This document shows positions 36,462 through 44,499 of a DNA stretch of 45,028 nt, in pieces. This DNA is from an uncultured Collinsella sp. (GTDB taxonomy: Bacteria; Actinomycetota; Coriobacteriia; Coriobacteriales; Coriobacteriaceae): the NCBI GenBank assembly GCA_902493375.1, contig CABUPH010000017.1:1-45028 (forward strand). Direction: 5' to 3'. The position numbers and the translations under genes are program-made. Below the pieces are notes generated by a model. The model saw only the letters and a program-made list of their open reading frames with translations, ran no database searches and had not been told where the DNA came from. Every line of letters begins with the position of its first letter. The stretch's first letter is position 1.

Positions 36462-36851
36462 TTAGGCAACGAGCCTGCACGCATATTCAATGGCTGCTGC
36501 GAGGCCGCCGCTCGATCGTGGTTGAAAGACTACATCGGCGGCGGCCTCGTTTTCGTATCCGGCGCCGCGAAGGGCGAGTGCGATACCGGCTTCCAGGAGA
36601 AGGGGCAGGCCACGCTGGCTGGTTGCGATTACGGCAGCCTGATTGAGCGAGCAGCTGTGCGCTTGGCATTGGATGGCAAGTTCACCTTGCGCCGGGCAAG
36701 GGACCAGAACGGCGGCGACGCGACTTGATAGCAATGCAAATGCTGTGCGCTCATCGGGCGAGAGACATTCTGCTTCAACGACGACGAGCTTGGGCGGTGC
36801 GCTGTTTGTGCGAAGCGTGGCTCGGTACGTGCGGACCGAAGAACCCGACAT
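36462..36851 (-). CDS. small HAD-like protein without visible catalytic aspartates
   Basis: A 129-aa protein. The C-terminal half (GLPLLLEAGIALALRGAGYENEAAADVVF and GGLAAAIEYA) resembles the end of HAD-family phosphatases of the Cof type, where the motif normally carries GDxxND; those aspartates are absent here. The N-terminal half is not recognised. The start at 36851 follows CAGGAGTTTTCT; a longer frame to 36875 lacks support. It is divergent from an Xre-type regulator with a 24-bp palindrome between them. It could be a degenerated regulator or binding protein. The assignment is tentative. Confidence 0.5.
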   Translation of the reverse strand: MSGSSVRTYRATLRTNSAPPKLVVVEAECLSPDERTAFALLSSRVAAVLVPCPAQGELAIQCQAHSCSLNQAAVIATSQRGLPLLLEAGIALALRGAGYENEAAADVVFQPRSSGGLAAAIEYACRLVA

Positions 36852-36874
36852 AGAAAACTCCTGTGTATTCGGCA

Positions 36875-36898
36875 AAACGTAAACTATAGTTTACGTTT
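36875..36898. promoter_or_regulatory. 24-bp perfect palindrome, operator candidate
   Basis: The sequence AAACGTAAACTA and its exact reverse complement meet without a spacer at 36875-36898. It contains TATAGT, usable as a -10 box in both directions, between two divergent genes. It probably is the site of the adjacent Xre-type protein. Confidence 0.7.
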
Positions 36899-36927
36899 AT
36901 GTTCGGCTCCATTTCAAACTCGGCTGC

Positions 36928-37146
36928 ATGGACGAACGTGCGAAACAGATTCTTGGCAGGCGGGTCGAAGAGACACGCAGGGACCTTGGTATCTCCAAGG
37001 TTGATTTTTGTGTGGCGACAGGAATCAGCCGACCCTACCTCGACCGAATCGAAGATGGGACGGCAAATTTCACGCTCAAGGTTCTATTTAAGATCGCGCC
37101 CGCCCTTGGCATGACGGTGTCAGAGCTTCTCGAGGGTATCGAATAG
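36928..37146 (+). CDS. Xre-family helix-turn-helix protein
   Basis: A 72-aa protein that is almost entirely one HTH-XRE domain: AKQILGRRVEETRRDLGISKVDFCVATGISRPYLDRIEDG, then FTLKVLFKIAPALGMTVSELLEG. The size is that of small phage- or toxin-antitoxin-type repressors. No clear ribosome binding site precedes ATG 36928. The palindrome at 36875-36898 suggests autoregulation and control of the divergent HAD-like gene. Confidence 0.88.
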   Translation: MDERAKQILGRRVEETRRDLGISKVDFCVATGISRPYLDRIEDGTANFTLKVLFKIAPALGMTVSELLEGIE

Positions 37147-37467
37147 GGCGTTCCCCGCTGCTATTTGACGCTCTTTGGGCGGGTCCCCCTGGTTGCGATG
37201 TGCAAAATCGCGAGTATTCAGCACCAGTTCGGCCGTAGATGGTAGCTCGAGCGGCTGGCTTTGCCTTTTTGACAGTAGATAATCCACACGCAAAATAAAA
37301 ATGAGGAATAAATATTTATTAGACGGACCCTTCGTCCTAAAAGTTCGTCTAATAATCGGCCGATTCTATGCCTCCGGAGGAGAAATTGCAGAATACTCCG
37401 ATTTTTGCACGGCCCGAGGGGGACCACCTGTCGTTTAAGGCTGCGATAAGTGGAGCTGCCTTAGGGA
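37147..37467. other. gene-free region with inverted repeat
   Basis: About 320 bases, A+T-rich in the middle. TTATTAGACG (37316-37325) and CGTCTAATAA (37346-37355) form a 10-bp inverted repeat. No protein is supported. Confidence 0.55.
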
Positions 37468-38481
37468 TTACGCCATCGGGACGCGGTCGTGGTTGACTTG
37501 GCTGTAGAACAGGCGCTGGATTTCGGTGGCATCGCGTGACTGGCCGAGTGCCCACATGGTCTTGGCCACAAGCGTCTCGGTGGTCATGTCATCGCCGCGC
37601 AGAATGCCCGGATGATCGGCGTAAGCGCGGCCGACCTCATAAACGCCCAGATCGAGGCCCTCTTCGGGGACCTGCGTGGTCATAACGACGGTGCGGCCCG
37701 AATCGACCCAGCGGAAAATCGCCTCCTGGAATGACTCGCCCGACTCGCCAAACTCGGGGATACCGCCAATGCCAAAGGTCTCCAGAATCACGGCGTCGTA
37801 GCTGTCGGCAAGGGCGTCGAGGATGCCCGGGTTTACGCCGGGCGTAAGCTTGAGTACAAATACGCGCGGGTCGATGCTGTCGTAGAAGCGCACCGGGTTT
37901 TCGCCCTGATGCGTGCCGTGAAGCCCGTTGCGCACGATGCGGTCGTTGCGGATGTAGGCAATGGGCGGATAGTTGACGCTAATGAACGCGTTAAAGCTCA
38001 TGGTGCGCTGCTTGCGGGCGCGCGTGCCGGCAATGGCGACGCCACCAAACACAATCGACACATCGTGCGAATGCTCATCGAGCGCATAGAGCAGACTCTG
38101 GTACAGGTTGAGCTTGGCGTCGGTAAAGGGATTGCCCATGGGCTTTTGCGAGCCGGTGAGTACGATGGGCTTGGGGCTGTCCTGAATCAGATAGGAAAGT
38201 GCTGCCGCGGTATAGCTCATGGTGTCGGTGCCGTGCAGAATCACGAAGCCGTCGTGGTCGGCATAGCCTTCGACGATGACGTTGCGGATACGCATCCAGT
38301 CACTGGGACGCATATTGGTGCTGTCGATGTTCATGGGCTGTACCACGTCGAGCTCGCAGAGGCCCGAGATCTCGGGGACGCTCTGGGCGAGCTCCTCACC
38401 GGTCAGGGCGGGGGAGAGGCCGTTGCCGTCCTCGGTCGATGCGATGGTGCCGCCCGTGGCGATGAGAAGGATGCGCTTCAT
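37468..38481 (-). CDS. ansA: type I L-asparaginase
   Basis: A 337-aa asparaginase that hydrolyses asparagine to aspartate and ammonia. The two active-site threonine motifs are present: IATGGTIAST near the N-terminus and ILHGTDTMSYTAAAL. No signal peptide is visible, so it is likely cytoplasmic (type I), in agreement with its length. The start is ATG 38481, after AGGAATACCAGC; the frame continues upstream to 38553 without family sequence. It is divergent from guaA. Confidence 0.93.
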   Translation of the reverse strand: MKRILLIATGGTIASTEDGNGLSPALTGEELAQSVPEISGLCELDVVQPMNIDSTNMRPSDWMRIRNVIVEGYADHDGFVILHGTDTMSYTAAALSYLIQDSPKPIVLTGSQKPMGNPFTDAKLNLYQSLLYALDEHSHDVSIVFGGVAIAGTRARKQRTMSFNAFISVNYPPIAYIRNDRIVRNGLHGTHQGENPVRFYDSIDPRVFVLKLTPGVNPGILDALADSYDAVILETFGIGGIPEFGESGESFQEAIFRWVDSGRTVVMTTQVPEEGLDLGVYEVGRAYADHPGILRGDDMTTETLVAKTMWALGQSRDATEIQRLFYSQVNHDRVPMA

Positions 38482-38749
38482 GCTGGTATTCCTATCGTAT
38501 TTGCCGCCGCAGAGGCGGAGTCGTTCGGCAGTATTGTGGCACAGGGCGTCCAATGTTCAAACGTATTACATCATCTGCAACGTTTGGTAACACTTCAATT
38601 GCCGTCAAATAGGGGCCCAGGTCGTGCGTTTGCCGTGCGCTGATGGCTGCGAGGGACGAGAAACCCCATATAACGTGTACACTATGGAGGTTATTTTCGT
38701 TCATTCGCGCGGGTGGGCACCGGCTCCCCGCCAACAAGAGGGGGAAACC

Positions 38750-40348
38750 ATGGATCAAAAGGCTTCCGCAAAGGTCCTCGTACTCGACTTTGGTGCGCAG
38801 TACGGTCAGCTCATTGCCCGTCGCGTCCGCGACCTCAACGTGTATTCCGAGATTGTCCCCTGCGACATCTCGGCCGATGAGATTCGCGAGATGAACGCCT
38901 CTGCGCTCATCCTTTCCGGCGGTCCGGCTTCCGTGTACGCCGAGGACGCTCCGTCCATCGACCCCGCCATCTTTGACCTGGGCCTTCCCGTCCTGGGCTT
39001 CTGCTACGGCCATCAGATCACGGCCGTGACGCTCGGCGGCAAGGTCGGTCACTCCGAGGTGGGCGAGTACGGCCGTGCCACTATTACGCGTACTGCCGGC
39101 GCCAAGCTCTTTAACTCCACGCCCATGGAGCAAACCGTGTGGATGAGCCACCGCGACGCCGTGTCCGAGGTGCCCGAGGGCTTTACCGTTACCGCCAGCA
39201 CCGACGTGTGCCCGGTTGCCGCCATGGAGTGCCCCGAGCGCAAGATCTTCACCGCGCAGTTCCACCCCGAGGTCAAGCACTCCGAGTACGGTCAGCAGCT
39301 GTTGAGCAATTTCCTGTTTGAGATCTGCGGCCTGGAGCCCAACTGGAGCATGGACAACCTGGTCGAGACCATGACGGCCGAGTTCCGCGAGAAGGTCGGC
39401 AACGACCGCGTGATTCTGGCCCTGTCCGGCGGCGTCGACTCCTCCGTCGTGGCTGCGCTGGGCGCCCGCGCCGTAGGCAAGCAGATGACCTGCGTGTTCA
39501 TCAACCACGGTCTGCTGCGCAAAGGCGAGCCCGAGCAGGTGGAGGAGGTCTTCACCAAGCAGTTTGACGTCGACTTTATCCACGTCCACGCCGAGGACCG
39601 TTATGCCGAGCTTCTGGCCGGCGTGACCGAGCCCGAGGAGAAGCGCCGCATCATCGGTACGCAGTTCTGGAAAGAGTTCTTCGCCGTGGCGCAGCAGCTC
39701 GAGACCGATGGTAAGCCGGTCAAGTACCTGGCTCAGGGCACCATCTACCCCGACATCATCGAGTCCGGCGCTCGCAAGACGGGTGGCAAGACGGCCACCA
39801 TCAAGAGCCACCACAACTTGATCCCGTTCCCCGAGGGCGTGCACTTCGACCTCATCGAGCCGCTCGACCACTTCTTTAAGGACGAAGTCCGCGCGCTTGG
39901 TCTGGCGCTTGGCCTGCCGGGTCACATCGTGTTCCGTCAGCCCTTCCCGGGCCCGGGTCTGGCCATCCGCATCATCGGTGCAGTCGACAAGGAGAAGCTC
40001 GAGATCCTCAAGAACGCCGACGCTATCGTGCGCGAGGAGCTCGACGCCTACAACCAGCGCCTGTTTGAGCAGACCGGCGAGCGCAACTCCGAGCACAGCT
40101 GCTGGCAGTACTTTGCGGTCCTGCCCGACATCAAGTCCGTCGGCGTTATGGGCGACGAGCGCACCTATCAGCGCCCGATCATCCTGCGTGCCGTCGAGTC
40201 CAGCGATGCCATGACCGCCGACTGGGCCAAGCTGCCCTACGACGTGCTGGCCCGCATCTCCGGCCGCATCGTTGCCGAGGTCCCGGGTGCCAACCGCGTG
40301 TGCTATGACATTACGTCCAAGCCGCCCGCGACGATCGAGTGGGAATAG
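38750..40348 (+). CDS. guaA: GMP synthase (glutamine-hydrolysing)
   Basis: A 532-aa two-domain enzyme that converts XMP to GMP with glutamine and ATP. The N-terminal class I amidotransferase has the nucleophile in GFCYGHQ and the His/Glu in QFHPEVKHS; the ATP-pyrophosphatase domain starts at ILALSGGVDSSVVAALG and ends with the dimerisation domain PPATIEWE. ATG 38750 has GAGGGGGAAACC upstream. A TACACT box at 38678-38683 may belong to the promoter. It is followed by a hairpin without a T-run (40383-40416). Confidence 0.96.
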   Translation: MDQKASAKVLVLDFGAQYGQLIARRVRDLNVYSEIVPCDISADEIREMNASALILSGGPASVYAEDAPSIDPAIFDLGLPVLGFCYGHQITAVTLGGKVGHSEVGEYGRATITRTAGAKLFNSTPMEQTVWMSHRDAVSEVPEGFTVTASTDVCPVAAMECPERKIFTAQFHPEVKHSEYGQQLLSNFLFEICGLEPNWSMDNLVETMTAEFREKVGNDRVILALSGGVDSSVVAALGARAVGKQMTCVFINHGLLRKGEPEQVEEVFTKQFDVDFIHVHAEDRYAELLAGVTEPEEKRRIIGTQFWKEFFAVAQQLETDGKPVKYLAQGTIYPDIIESGARKTGGKTATIKSHHNLIPFPEGVHFDLIEPLDHFFKDEVRALGLALGLPGHIVFRQPFPGPGLAIRIIGAVDKEKLEILKNADAIVREELDAYNQRLFEQTGERNSEHSCWQYFAVLPDIKSVGVMGDERTYQRPIILRAVESSDAMTADWAKLPYDVLARISGRIVAEVPGANRVCYDITSKPPATIEWE

Positions 40349-40382
40349 AACAGACGTTCGATAAAATAATATAGTATCAGAT

Positions 40383-40416
40383 AGCGGGCACGGTTTCAAT
40401 CGAATCCGTGCCCGCT
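40383..40416 (+). terminator. hairpin after guaA
   Basis: AGCGGGCACGG pairs with CCGTGCCCGCT over 11 bp; only GCTGTATG follows, so termination is uncertain. Confidence 0.5.
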
Positions 40417-40502
40417 GCTGTATGTGTGTTCTTGCGCGCTCAATATGCGCCGTAAAAGCCGTCTTCTTCAACGTCAAAGTGAGCGCGCTTCATTTTTGTC
40501 TC

Positions 40503-41333
40503 TCAAAATCTTATTTTCACGATTTGCATTTTCATCCCGTTGTCACCGACCCTTGCGAGAAACCGGAAAAAGCCGCTGACAGAAGGGTCTTTCAAATCGT
40601 TGTAACCCAGCATATAGCCGCGACTTGTGACCTGCAGACGTCTGCCCCACGTGCCGATTTCCTTGGCGGCATCCGAAACCGCAAAATATGCCCCCACATC
40701 CTTGATTTTTGCAGTCTTAAGCCATGTTTTTGCGATCATCTTCACTGCCGTCCGATTGGCAGCATCAAAGACCAGCACACCGCCGGGGAAAGCGTCCGCC
40801 ATCCCCCGCACCAGTTCCCGGACCTGCTTGGTCAGAAAGTAATAGAACACCCCGGAGGCAAAGAACACCGCCCCGCCGGAGGCATCGATTTTGCCAAACC
40901 ATGCGGTGTCTTTCAGGTCGCAGGGGATATTTTGTTCCCGATCTCCGGCGGGCAGTAGCTGCTGCCGCAAGGCAATCACATCCGGGAAGTCCAGATTGTA
41001 GATCTTGCATCTACCGTTGTCGCAGGTTCTGCCGGTGTTGTCCAGCCCACAGCCCAGATTGACCACCGCTGCATTGGGGTGGCCTTTCAGGTAATCCCGC
41101 ACCTCGAAAGCAAGATCACCCTGCCGCATGGCCACCTCCAGCGCACCAAAACGCTGCATCAGGCTGCGGGAGCTTTTCTCTGCCTCTGAAAAGTCGTAGT
41201 CGATCTGGTCGAGCAGACGAACCGCTGTTTCATCCCTGTAAAGGTTCGGGTACAGCTCCGTACACAGCTTCCGGGAATACAGCGGGAGGATCAGCGTCTC
41301 CTGCACGGTGTTTTTCTCAATTTTACATTTCAT
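40503..41333 (-). CDS. leucine carboxyl methyltransferase-like SAM enzyme
   Basis: A 276-aa protein of the LCM/PPM1-like methyltransferase type. RQGDLAFEVRDYLKGHP is followed by motif I VVNLGCGLDNTGRT, then IYNLDFPDVIALRQQL and FFASGVFYYF. Members methylate carboxyl groups in natural-product and other pathways; the substrate here is unknown. The style of the region (A-rich intergenic DNA, Clostridia-like protein sequences) differs from the neighbours. The ATG at 41333 follows GAGGAAGGAACCT. It is the last of three minus-strand methyltransferase genes. Confidence 0.82.
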   Translation of the reverse strand: MKCKIEKNTVQETLILPLYSRKLCTELYPNLYRDETAVRLLDQIDYDFSEAEKSSRSLMQRFGALEVAMRQGDLAFEVRDYLKGHPNAAVVNLGCGLDNTGRTCDNGRCKIYNLDFPDVIALRQQLLPAGDREQNIPCDLKDTAWFGKIDASGGAVFFASGVFYYFLTKQVRELVRGMADAFPGGVLVFDAANRTAVKMIAKTWLKTAKIKDVGAYFAVSDAAKEIGTWGRRLQVTSRGYMLGYNDLKDPSVSGFFRFLARVGDNGMKMQIVKIRF

Positions 41334-41344
41334 AGGTTCCTTCC

Positions 41345-41448
41345 TCAGTGAATAAAAACTGTCATAATTGCCGCCGGCACAGCCGCTATGACCGTCATGC
41401 CTAACGTCATGTGCAGGATGGATGCAAAAATGCCCGTGCTTGATGCCC
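41345..41448 (-). pseudogene. remnant of a membrane-segment coding frame
   Basis: Between two methyltransferase genes a minus-strand frame ends GIFASILHMTLGMTVIAAV, then PAAIMTVFIH and stop. This looks like the tail of a membrane protein, with no start or ribosome binding site. It may be what remains of a gene lost by deletion. Confidence 0.3.
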
Positions 41449-42054
41449 TTACTTCCGCGCCGTGACGCAGAGCCACTTTTTCTTTTTGCGTATCTGCACC
41501 TCGTGAAAACCCGCCTGCTCCAGACACGCCTTTAATTCAATGTCCTTGTAGATGGTCATGCCGCCGATGATCTGCGTCCACCTCTCGTCCTTGTCCGTAT
41601 CGCCATTGCTCTCGTTGCAGATAAGAATTGTCCCGCCCGGCTTCAGCACCCGCCAGACCTCACGGAAGCATCGGGGCAAATCAGGCCAAAAATAGACGGT
41701 CTCAAAGGCCGTGGCAGCATCGAAGTGGCTATCCTCAAACGCCATATCCGCCACACTGCCTTGCAGAACGGCGCAACGCCCCTTCTGAATTGCAGTTCGG
41801 TTGAGCTTTCTAGCCTTCTCCACGCTGACGGGTGAATAGTCGATGCCCTTGACGACGCCATGCGGGCATTTTTTCAGCAGCCGTTTTATGTTCGCCCCGC
41901 CGCCGCAGCCGCAATCCAGCACCTTGGCGTTTGGCGCAAGCCGTAGAAATCGAAGCCCCCACCGCGCCACAGGGCCGTGGCCCAGGTTCATCATGGCAAC
42001 CATTAGTTTTCCGCCGAAGCCCACGGGCTTGCGGGTGTTTTCAAAGAACGACAT
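41449..42054 (-). CDS. class I SAM-dependent methyltransferase
   Basis: A 201-aa enzyme with motif I VLDCGCGGGANIKRLL, post-I VKGIDYSPVSVEKAR and LKPGGTILICNES, of the UbiE/Methyltransf_11 type. The N-terminal RKPVGFGGKLMVAMMNLGH is common in Clostridia homologues of unknown substrate. Its start codon lies 14 bases inside the end of the upstream methyltransferase gene, so the two are translationally coupled. Confidence 0.85.
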   Translation of the reverse strand: MSFFENTRKPVGFGGKLMVAMMNLGHGPVARWGLRFLRLAPNAKVLDCGCGGGANIKRLLKKCPHGVVKGIDYSPVSVEKARKLNRTAIQKGRCAVLQGSVADMAFEDSHFDAATAFETVYFWPDLPRCFREVWRVLKPGGTILICNESNGDTDKDERWTQIIGGMTIYKDIELKACLEQAGFHEVQIRKKKKWLCVTARK

Positions 42055-42670
42055 CTAGCCCCTCCGATTTCGTGCATTCCGCATAGGTCAACGGGAACGA
42101 GGCCTTCAGCACCGCGCTTTTCTGCACCGCCCAGCCGTTTTGGCGCAGGAAACGCAGGTATTCCTCGCTTGTCCACCTGCTGTGGAGGGGGAATCCCGCC
42201 ATGCTCATGAAAAGGGCTTTTGCCTTGCCGGAAACCGAGTTCCCCGCGTGGGTGAAGGTTGGCGCAATGAGCACGCCGTCGTCCTTCAGCACCCGCCTGA
42301 TTTCTCGCAGGGCCTTTTCCGGATGCGGCACTATGTGAAGCGCGTTGGACGCGATCACCACTTCGAAGGACTTCTGCGCATAGGGCAGGCGGAACATATC
42401 CTGCACGGAAAAGTGTAGCTTTGCGGATTGATTGTCCCGCTTTGCTTCAAGGATCATCTTTGCAGAGGCGTCCGTAGCCTCGATGCGCGCCGCCGCATCC
42501 ACGACGCTCTTTGCGATAAGCCCCGTGCCGGTGGCAACCTCCAGCACGGTCTTTGCTTTCACCACCGGCCGGATCAGCCCATACATCTTCTCATACGCCG
42601 CCCGGTCGTTTCGCATGAAACGGTCGTACCGACCGGCATTCCTGTCCCAGAAGCCCTTGCGTTCGTGCAT
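42041..42670 (-). CDS. class I SAM-dependent methyltransferase (first of the trio)
   Basis: A 209-aa enzyme: ERKGFWDRNAGRYDRFM at the start, motif I VLEVATGTGLIAKSV, then IEATDASAKMI and FEVVIASNALHIVPHPEKALREI. It is UbiE-like but its substrate is unknown. The start is ATG 42670, with TTTGGGGG 8 bases upstream; a TTG 5 codons earlier is possible but unlikely. The promoter region has a -10 TATAGT (42703-42708) and two palindromes, suggesting repressor control of the trio. Confidence 0.85.
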   Translation of the reverse strand: MHERKGFWDRNAGRYDRFMRNDRAAYEKMYGLIRPVVKAKTVLEVATGTGLIAKSVVDAAARIEATDASAKMILEAKRDNQSAKLHFSVQDMFRLPYAQKSFEVVIASNALHIVPHPEKALREIRRVLKDDGVLIAPTFTHAGNSVSGKAKALFMSMAGFPLHSRWTSEEYLRFLRQNGWAVQKSAVLKASFPLTYAECTKSEGLDVVL

Positions 42671-42688
42671 CGCTATCGCCCCCAAACA

Positions 42689-42704
42689 GTTAGAGCAATC
42701 TAAC
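42689..42704. promoter_or_regulatory. operator-like palindrome at the methyltransferase promoter
   Basis: GTTAGA-GCAA-TCTAAC overlaps the end of the -10 box TATAGT on the minus strand and is well placed for a repressor. Confidence 0.6.
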
Positions 42705-42729
42705 TATAACACACGAATCATGCAGTAAG

Positions 42730-42745
42730 ATAAGGCTAACCTTAT
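42730..42745. promoter_or_regulatory. DtxR/IdeR-like iron-box candidate
   Basis: ATAAGGCTAACCTTAT resembles the DtxR/IdeR consensus (TTAGGTTAGGCTAACCTAA), especially GGCTAACCT. It lies upstream of the -10 box of the methyltransferase trio. Confidence 0.45.
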
Positions 42746-43322
42746 TTTCTTGGCTAAGACGCATCTCTTCGGTTTTCGCTTATAACGGCGCGAATCAGAT
42801 ACTAGGCTGGAGCTGAAGAAAGAGCTCGGCGGACAGATAGGTCGATACCGGTTCCCGGAACGGTGATCCAGCCAATTACACCAGGGCCCTAGTCATTGAG
42901 TGGGAATAGCGGGAACTGGCTTCTGAGCTCGCATTTTGGTGCTGCCGAGTACCGCCTGATGCTGTTTCGGCGTCGCCATAGAGCAAGGCCACCAGCGAAA
43001 TAGTGGGAACAGCGGCCTCCGAACTTTCTGGTTCTGAGGCTTCCTTTTTGCATGCCTACCTGGGGAAACGGCCCAATTATTCCGCATGCCCCTACTGGGC
43101 GGTACGGGAAAATAGGGCCCTGCGGGAATAGTGCACAATTCGGGTCCCCCGGAGGCCGATTCCGCAAGGCTGAAACTGAGTTGAAACTGCATGGCGGATT
43201 CAAGCCCTTTTCAATTGCGTTTGCTCGGGTCAACAAACAGGAATATAAATACGCAGAATCGGTTTTCGCAGTATCTGCAACCTCGAATGCCGCCAAATTG
43301 CGTCGCGCAAACTGAGTATATT
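42746..43322. other. gene-free region upstream of the AbiE remnant
   Basis: About 580 bases with no supported gene. A 155-codon minus-strand frame (42889-43356) has no family sequence or ribosome binding site. GGGAATAG-type motifs recur at about 42901, 43001 and 43123, suggesting decayed repeats. Confidence 0.5.
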
Positions 43323-43359
43323 TGCTTGCATTGTTGCAATACTTGCTACAATGCAAGCA
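43323..43359 (+). promoter_or_regulatory. AbiEi promoter and operator
   Basis: TGCTTGCATTGT (43323-43334) and ACAATGCAAGCA (43348-43359) are a 12-bp perfect inverted repeat with a 13-base loop. It contains TACAAT (43347-43352), a likely -10, so transcription would begin at about the A of the ATG (43359): a leaderless mRNA. AbiEi antitoxins are known to autorepress through inverted repeats upstream of their gene. Confidence 0.7.
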
Positions 43360-43997
43360 TGAAACTAATCGAGGCCATACGAGCCACCAACGATATCGCC
43401 TCTTCCCAAAGGGGGCTCTTCACGTCTGCGCAGGCGAAGGTGCTCGGCGTCGAGTGGTGCGCGCTCTCGAGGCTGGAAGGGCTCGGCAACATAGAGAGGC
43501 TCGCGAAGGGCGCCTACCGCATGGGCGGCTCGCCGAGCACGCGGGAGGAGAACGTCCTCGCGGCCTGACTGTCGATCGACCCGGGGAGGCGCCCCGGCGA
43601 CATCGCGGGCGAGGGCGTGCCCGTCGCCATGGGGGGGACGGCTGCATGGCTCTACGGCATCGGCGAGGTCAGCCCCTCGCCCTACGAGTTCTGCACGCCC
43701 GAGAGAAAGCAGACTAAGCGCCCGAACCTGATCATCAGGAAGCGCCGCCTCGACCCGAAGGACGTGGCGATCGTCTCGGACATCCCGGCGACGAGGCCCT
43801 GGCTCACGGTGGTGGACCTGATAGACTCCGGGGAGGAGCTGAGCCTGGTCGCGAACGTGCTCGCGGACGCGCTCGAAAGGGGCCTCGTCGAAGACGAGGG
43901 CACGCTGAGGGAGAAAATCGACGCGAGGGGGGCAAAAGCCGGGATGCCGGCGGGGGACAGCCTGTGCGGTTCGTTAGCTAGGAGGCGGGAAGAATGA
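43359..43997 (+). pseudogene. abiEi: AbiEi-type antitoxin interrupted by an in-frame TGA
   Basis: The frame starts MKLIEAIRATNDIASSQRGL (winged-helix N-terminal domain of type IV antitoxin AbiEi), runs 69 codons to a TGA at 43566-43568, and continues in the same frame to 43997 without another stop. The continuation reads LSIDPGRRPGDIAGEGVPVA, then GGTAAWLYGIGEV and the C-terminal antitoxin domain LTVVDLIDSGEELSLVANVL. A tryptophan (TGG) is the likely original codon, so one base change explains the break. The final TGA overlaps the ATG of the toxin gene (ATGA). It may be a recent nonsense mutation, as the rest of the frame looks intact. Recoding cannot be excluded but is unlikely. Confidence 0.85.
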
Positions 43998-44215
43998 CGT
44001 ACGAGAACGGCGGTCAGCTCGACAGGGCCCTGAAGAGGGTCGTTCGCGACAGGGGCGGTGACCCTGGGGACGGCTGTCGTCGGGCTTTGCGCGACCGGTT
44101 CCTGTGCAGGGTGTTCAGCAACCCCGACGGCCGGTTCATCCTCAAGGGCGGAAGCGGGCTGCTCGCGCGCATCCCCGACGGCCGCGTCACGCGCGACATC
44201 GACTTCGCGACGGCA
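43994..44215 (+). pseudogene. abiEii: AbiEii-type nucleotidyltransferase toxin, 3' truncated
   Basis: The first 74 codons of an AbiEii toxin: DRFLCRVFSNPDGRFILKGG, then SGLLARIPDGRVTRDIDFATA. The nucleotidyltransferase motif GGSGLLAR and the catalytic-type DIDF are visible. The coding sequence then stops at a miniature inverted-repeat element at 44216, and the other 200 or so residues are gone. It starts within the stop codon of the antitoxin frame, the normal AbiE arrangement. It is probably inactive. Confidence 0.85.
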
Positions 44216-44333
44216 TCTGTGTTTGATAGCGTTCAATTTACGGGTTGGGGCTGCGGTGGAAATCCTGGATCAAAAGAGGACCAGGATTTCCACCGCAGCC
44301 CCAAACCGAAAATCAGGCTTGACTAAACACAGA
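44216..44333. mobile_element. miniature inverted-repeat element (MITE)
   Basis: 118 bp bounded by TCTGTGTTT (44216-44224) and AAACACAGA (44325-44333). Inside, an exact 24-bp arm pair (TTGGGGCTGCGGTGGAAATC..., 44245-44268 and 44281-44304) surrounds a 12-base centre. There is no coding capacity. A GACGG occurs near both flanks, but 2 bases off on the left, so a target duplication is not proven. It marks the end of the AbiEii fragment. Confidence 0.75.
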
Positions 44334-44496
44334 CGGTCTGTTGCGCGAGTACTTCCCGAAGGGGACCGGCTTCTCTGCGGTCTCGGACGAGGAGGTCGAG
44401 CGGGTGTACGATGCCATCAACCGCAGGCCCCACAAACGCCTGGGGTTCAGGACGCCCTACGAGGTCCACTACTCAGAGGTGTTGCACTTGCTCTGA
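44334..44496 (+). pseudogene. IS30-family transposase C-terminal remnant
   Basis: The frame reads LLREYFPKGTGF, then VYDAINRRPHKRLGFRTPYE and VHYSEVLHLL, stop. This is the C-terminal signature of IS30-type transposases (the LREYFPKGT...LNxRPRKxLGxxTPxE pattern). The rest of the gene, including the start and first two catalytic Asp residues, is missing. Confidence 0.85.
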
Positions 44497-44499
44497 GAA

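Noticed and set aside
37218..37555. short minus-strand frames between the Xre gene and asparaginase
   Set aside because: They are short, lack ribosome binding sites and family features, and cover an A+T-rich inverted repeat.
42889..43356. 155-codon minus-strand frame upstream of AbiEi
   Set aside because: The sequence is rich in Pro/Arg/Cys/Gly without motifs, has no ribosome binding site, and overlaps the AbiEi operator.
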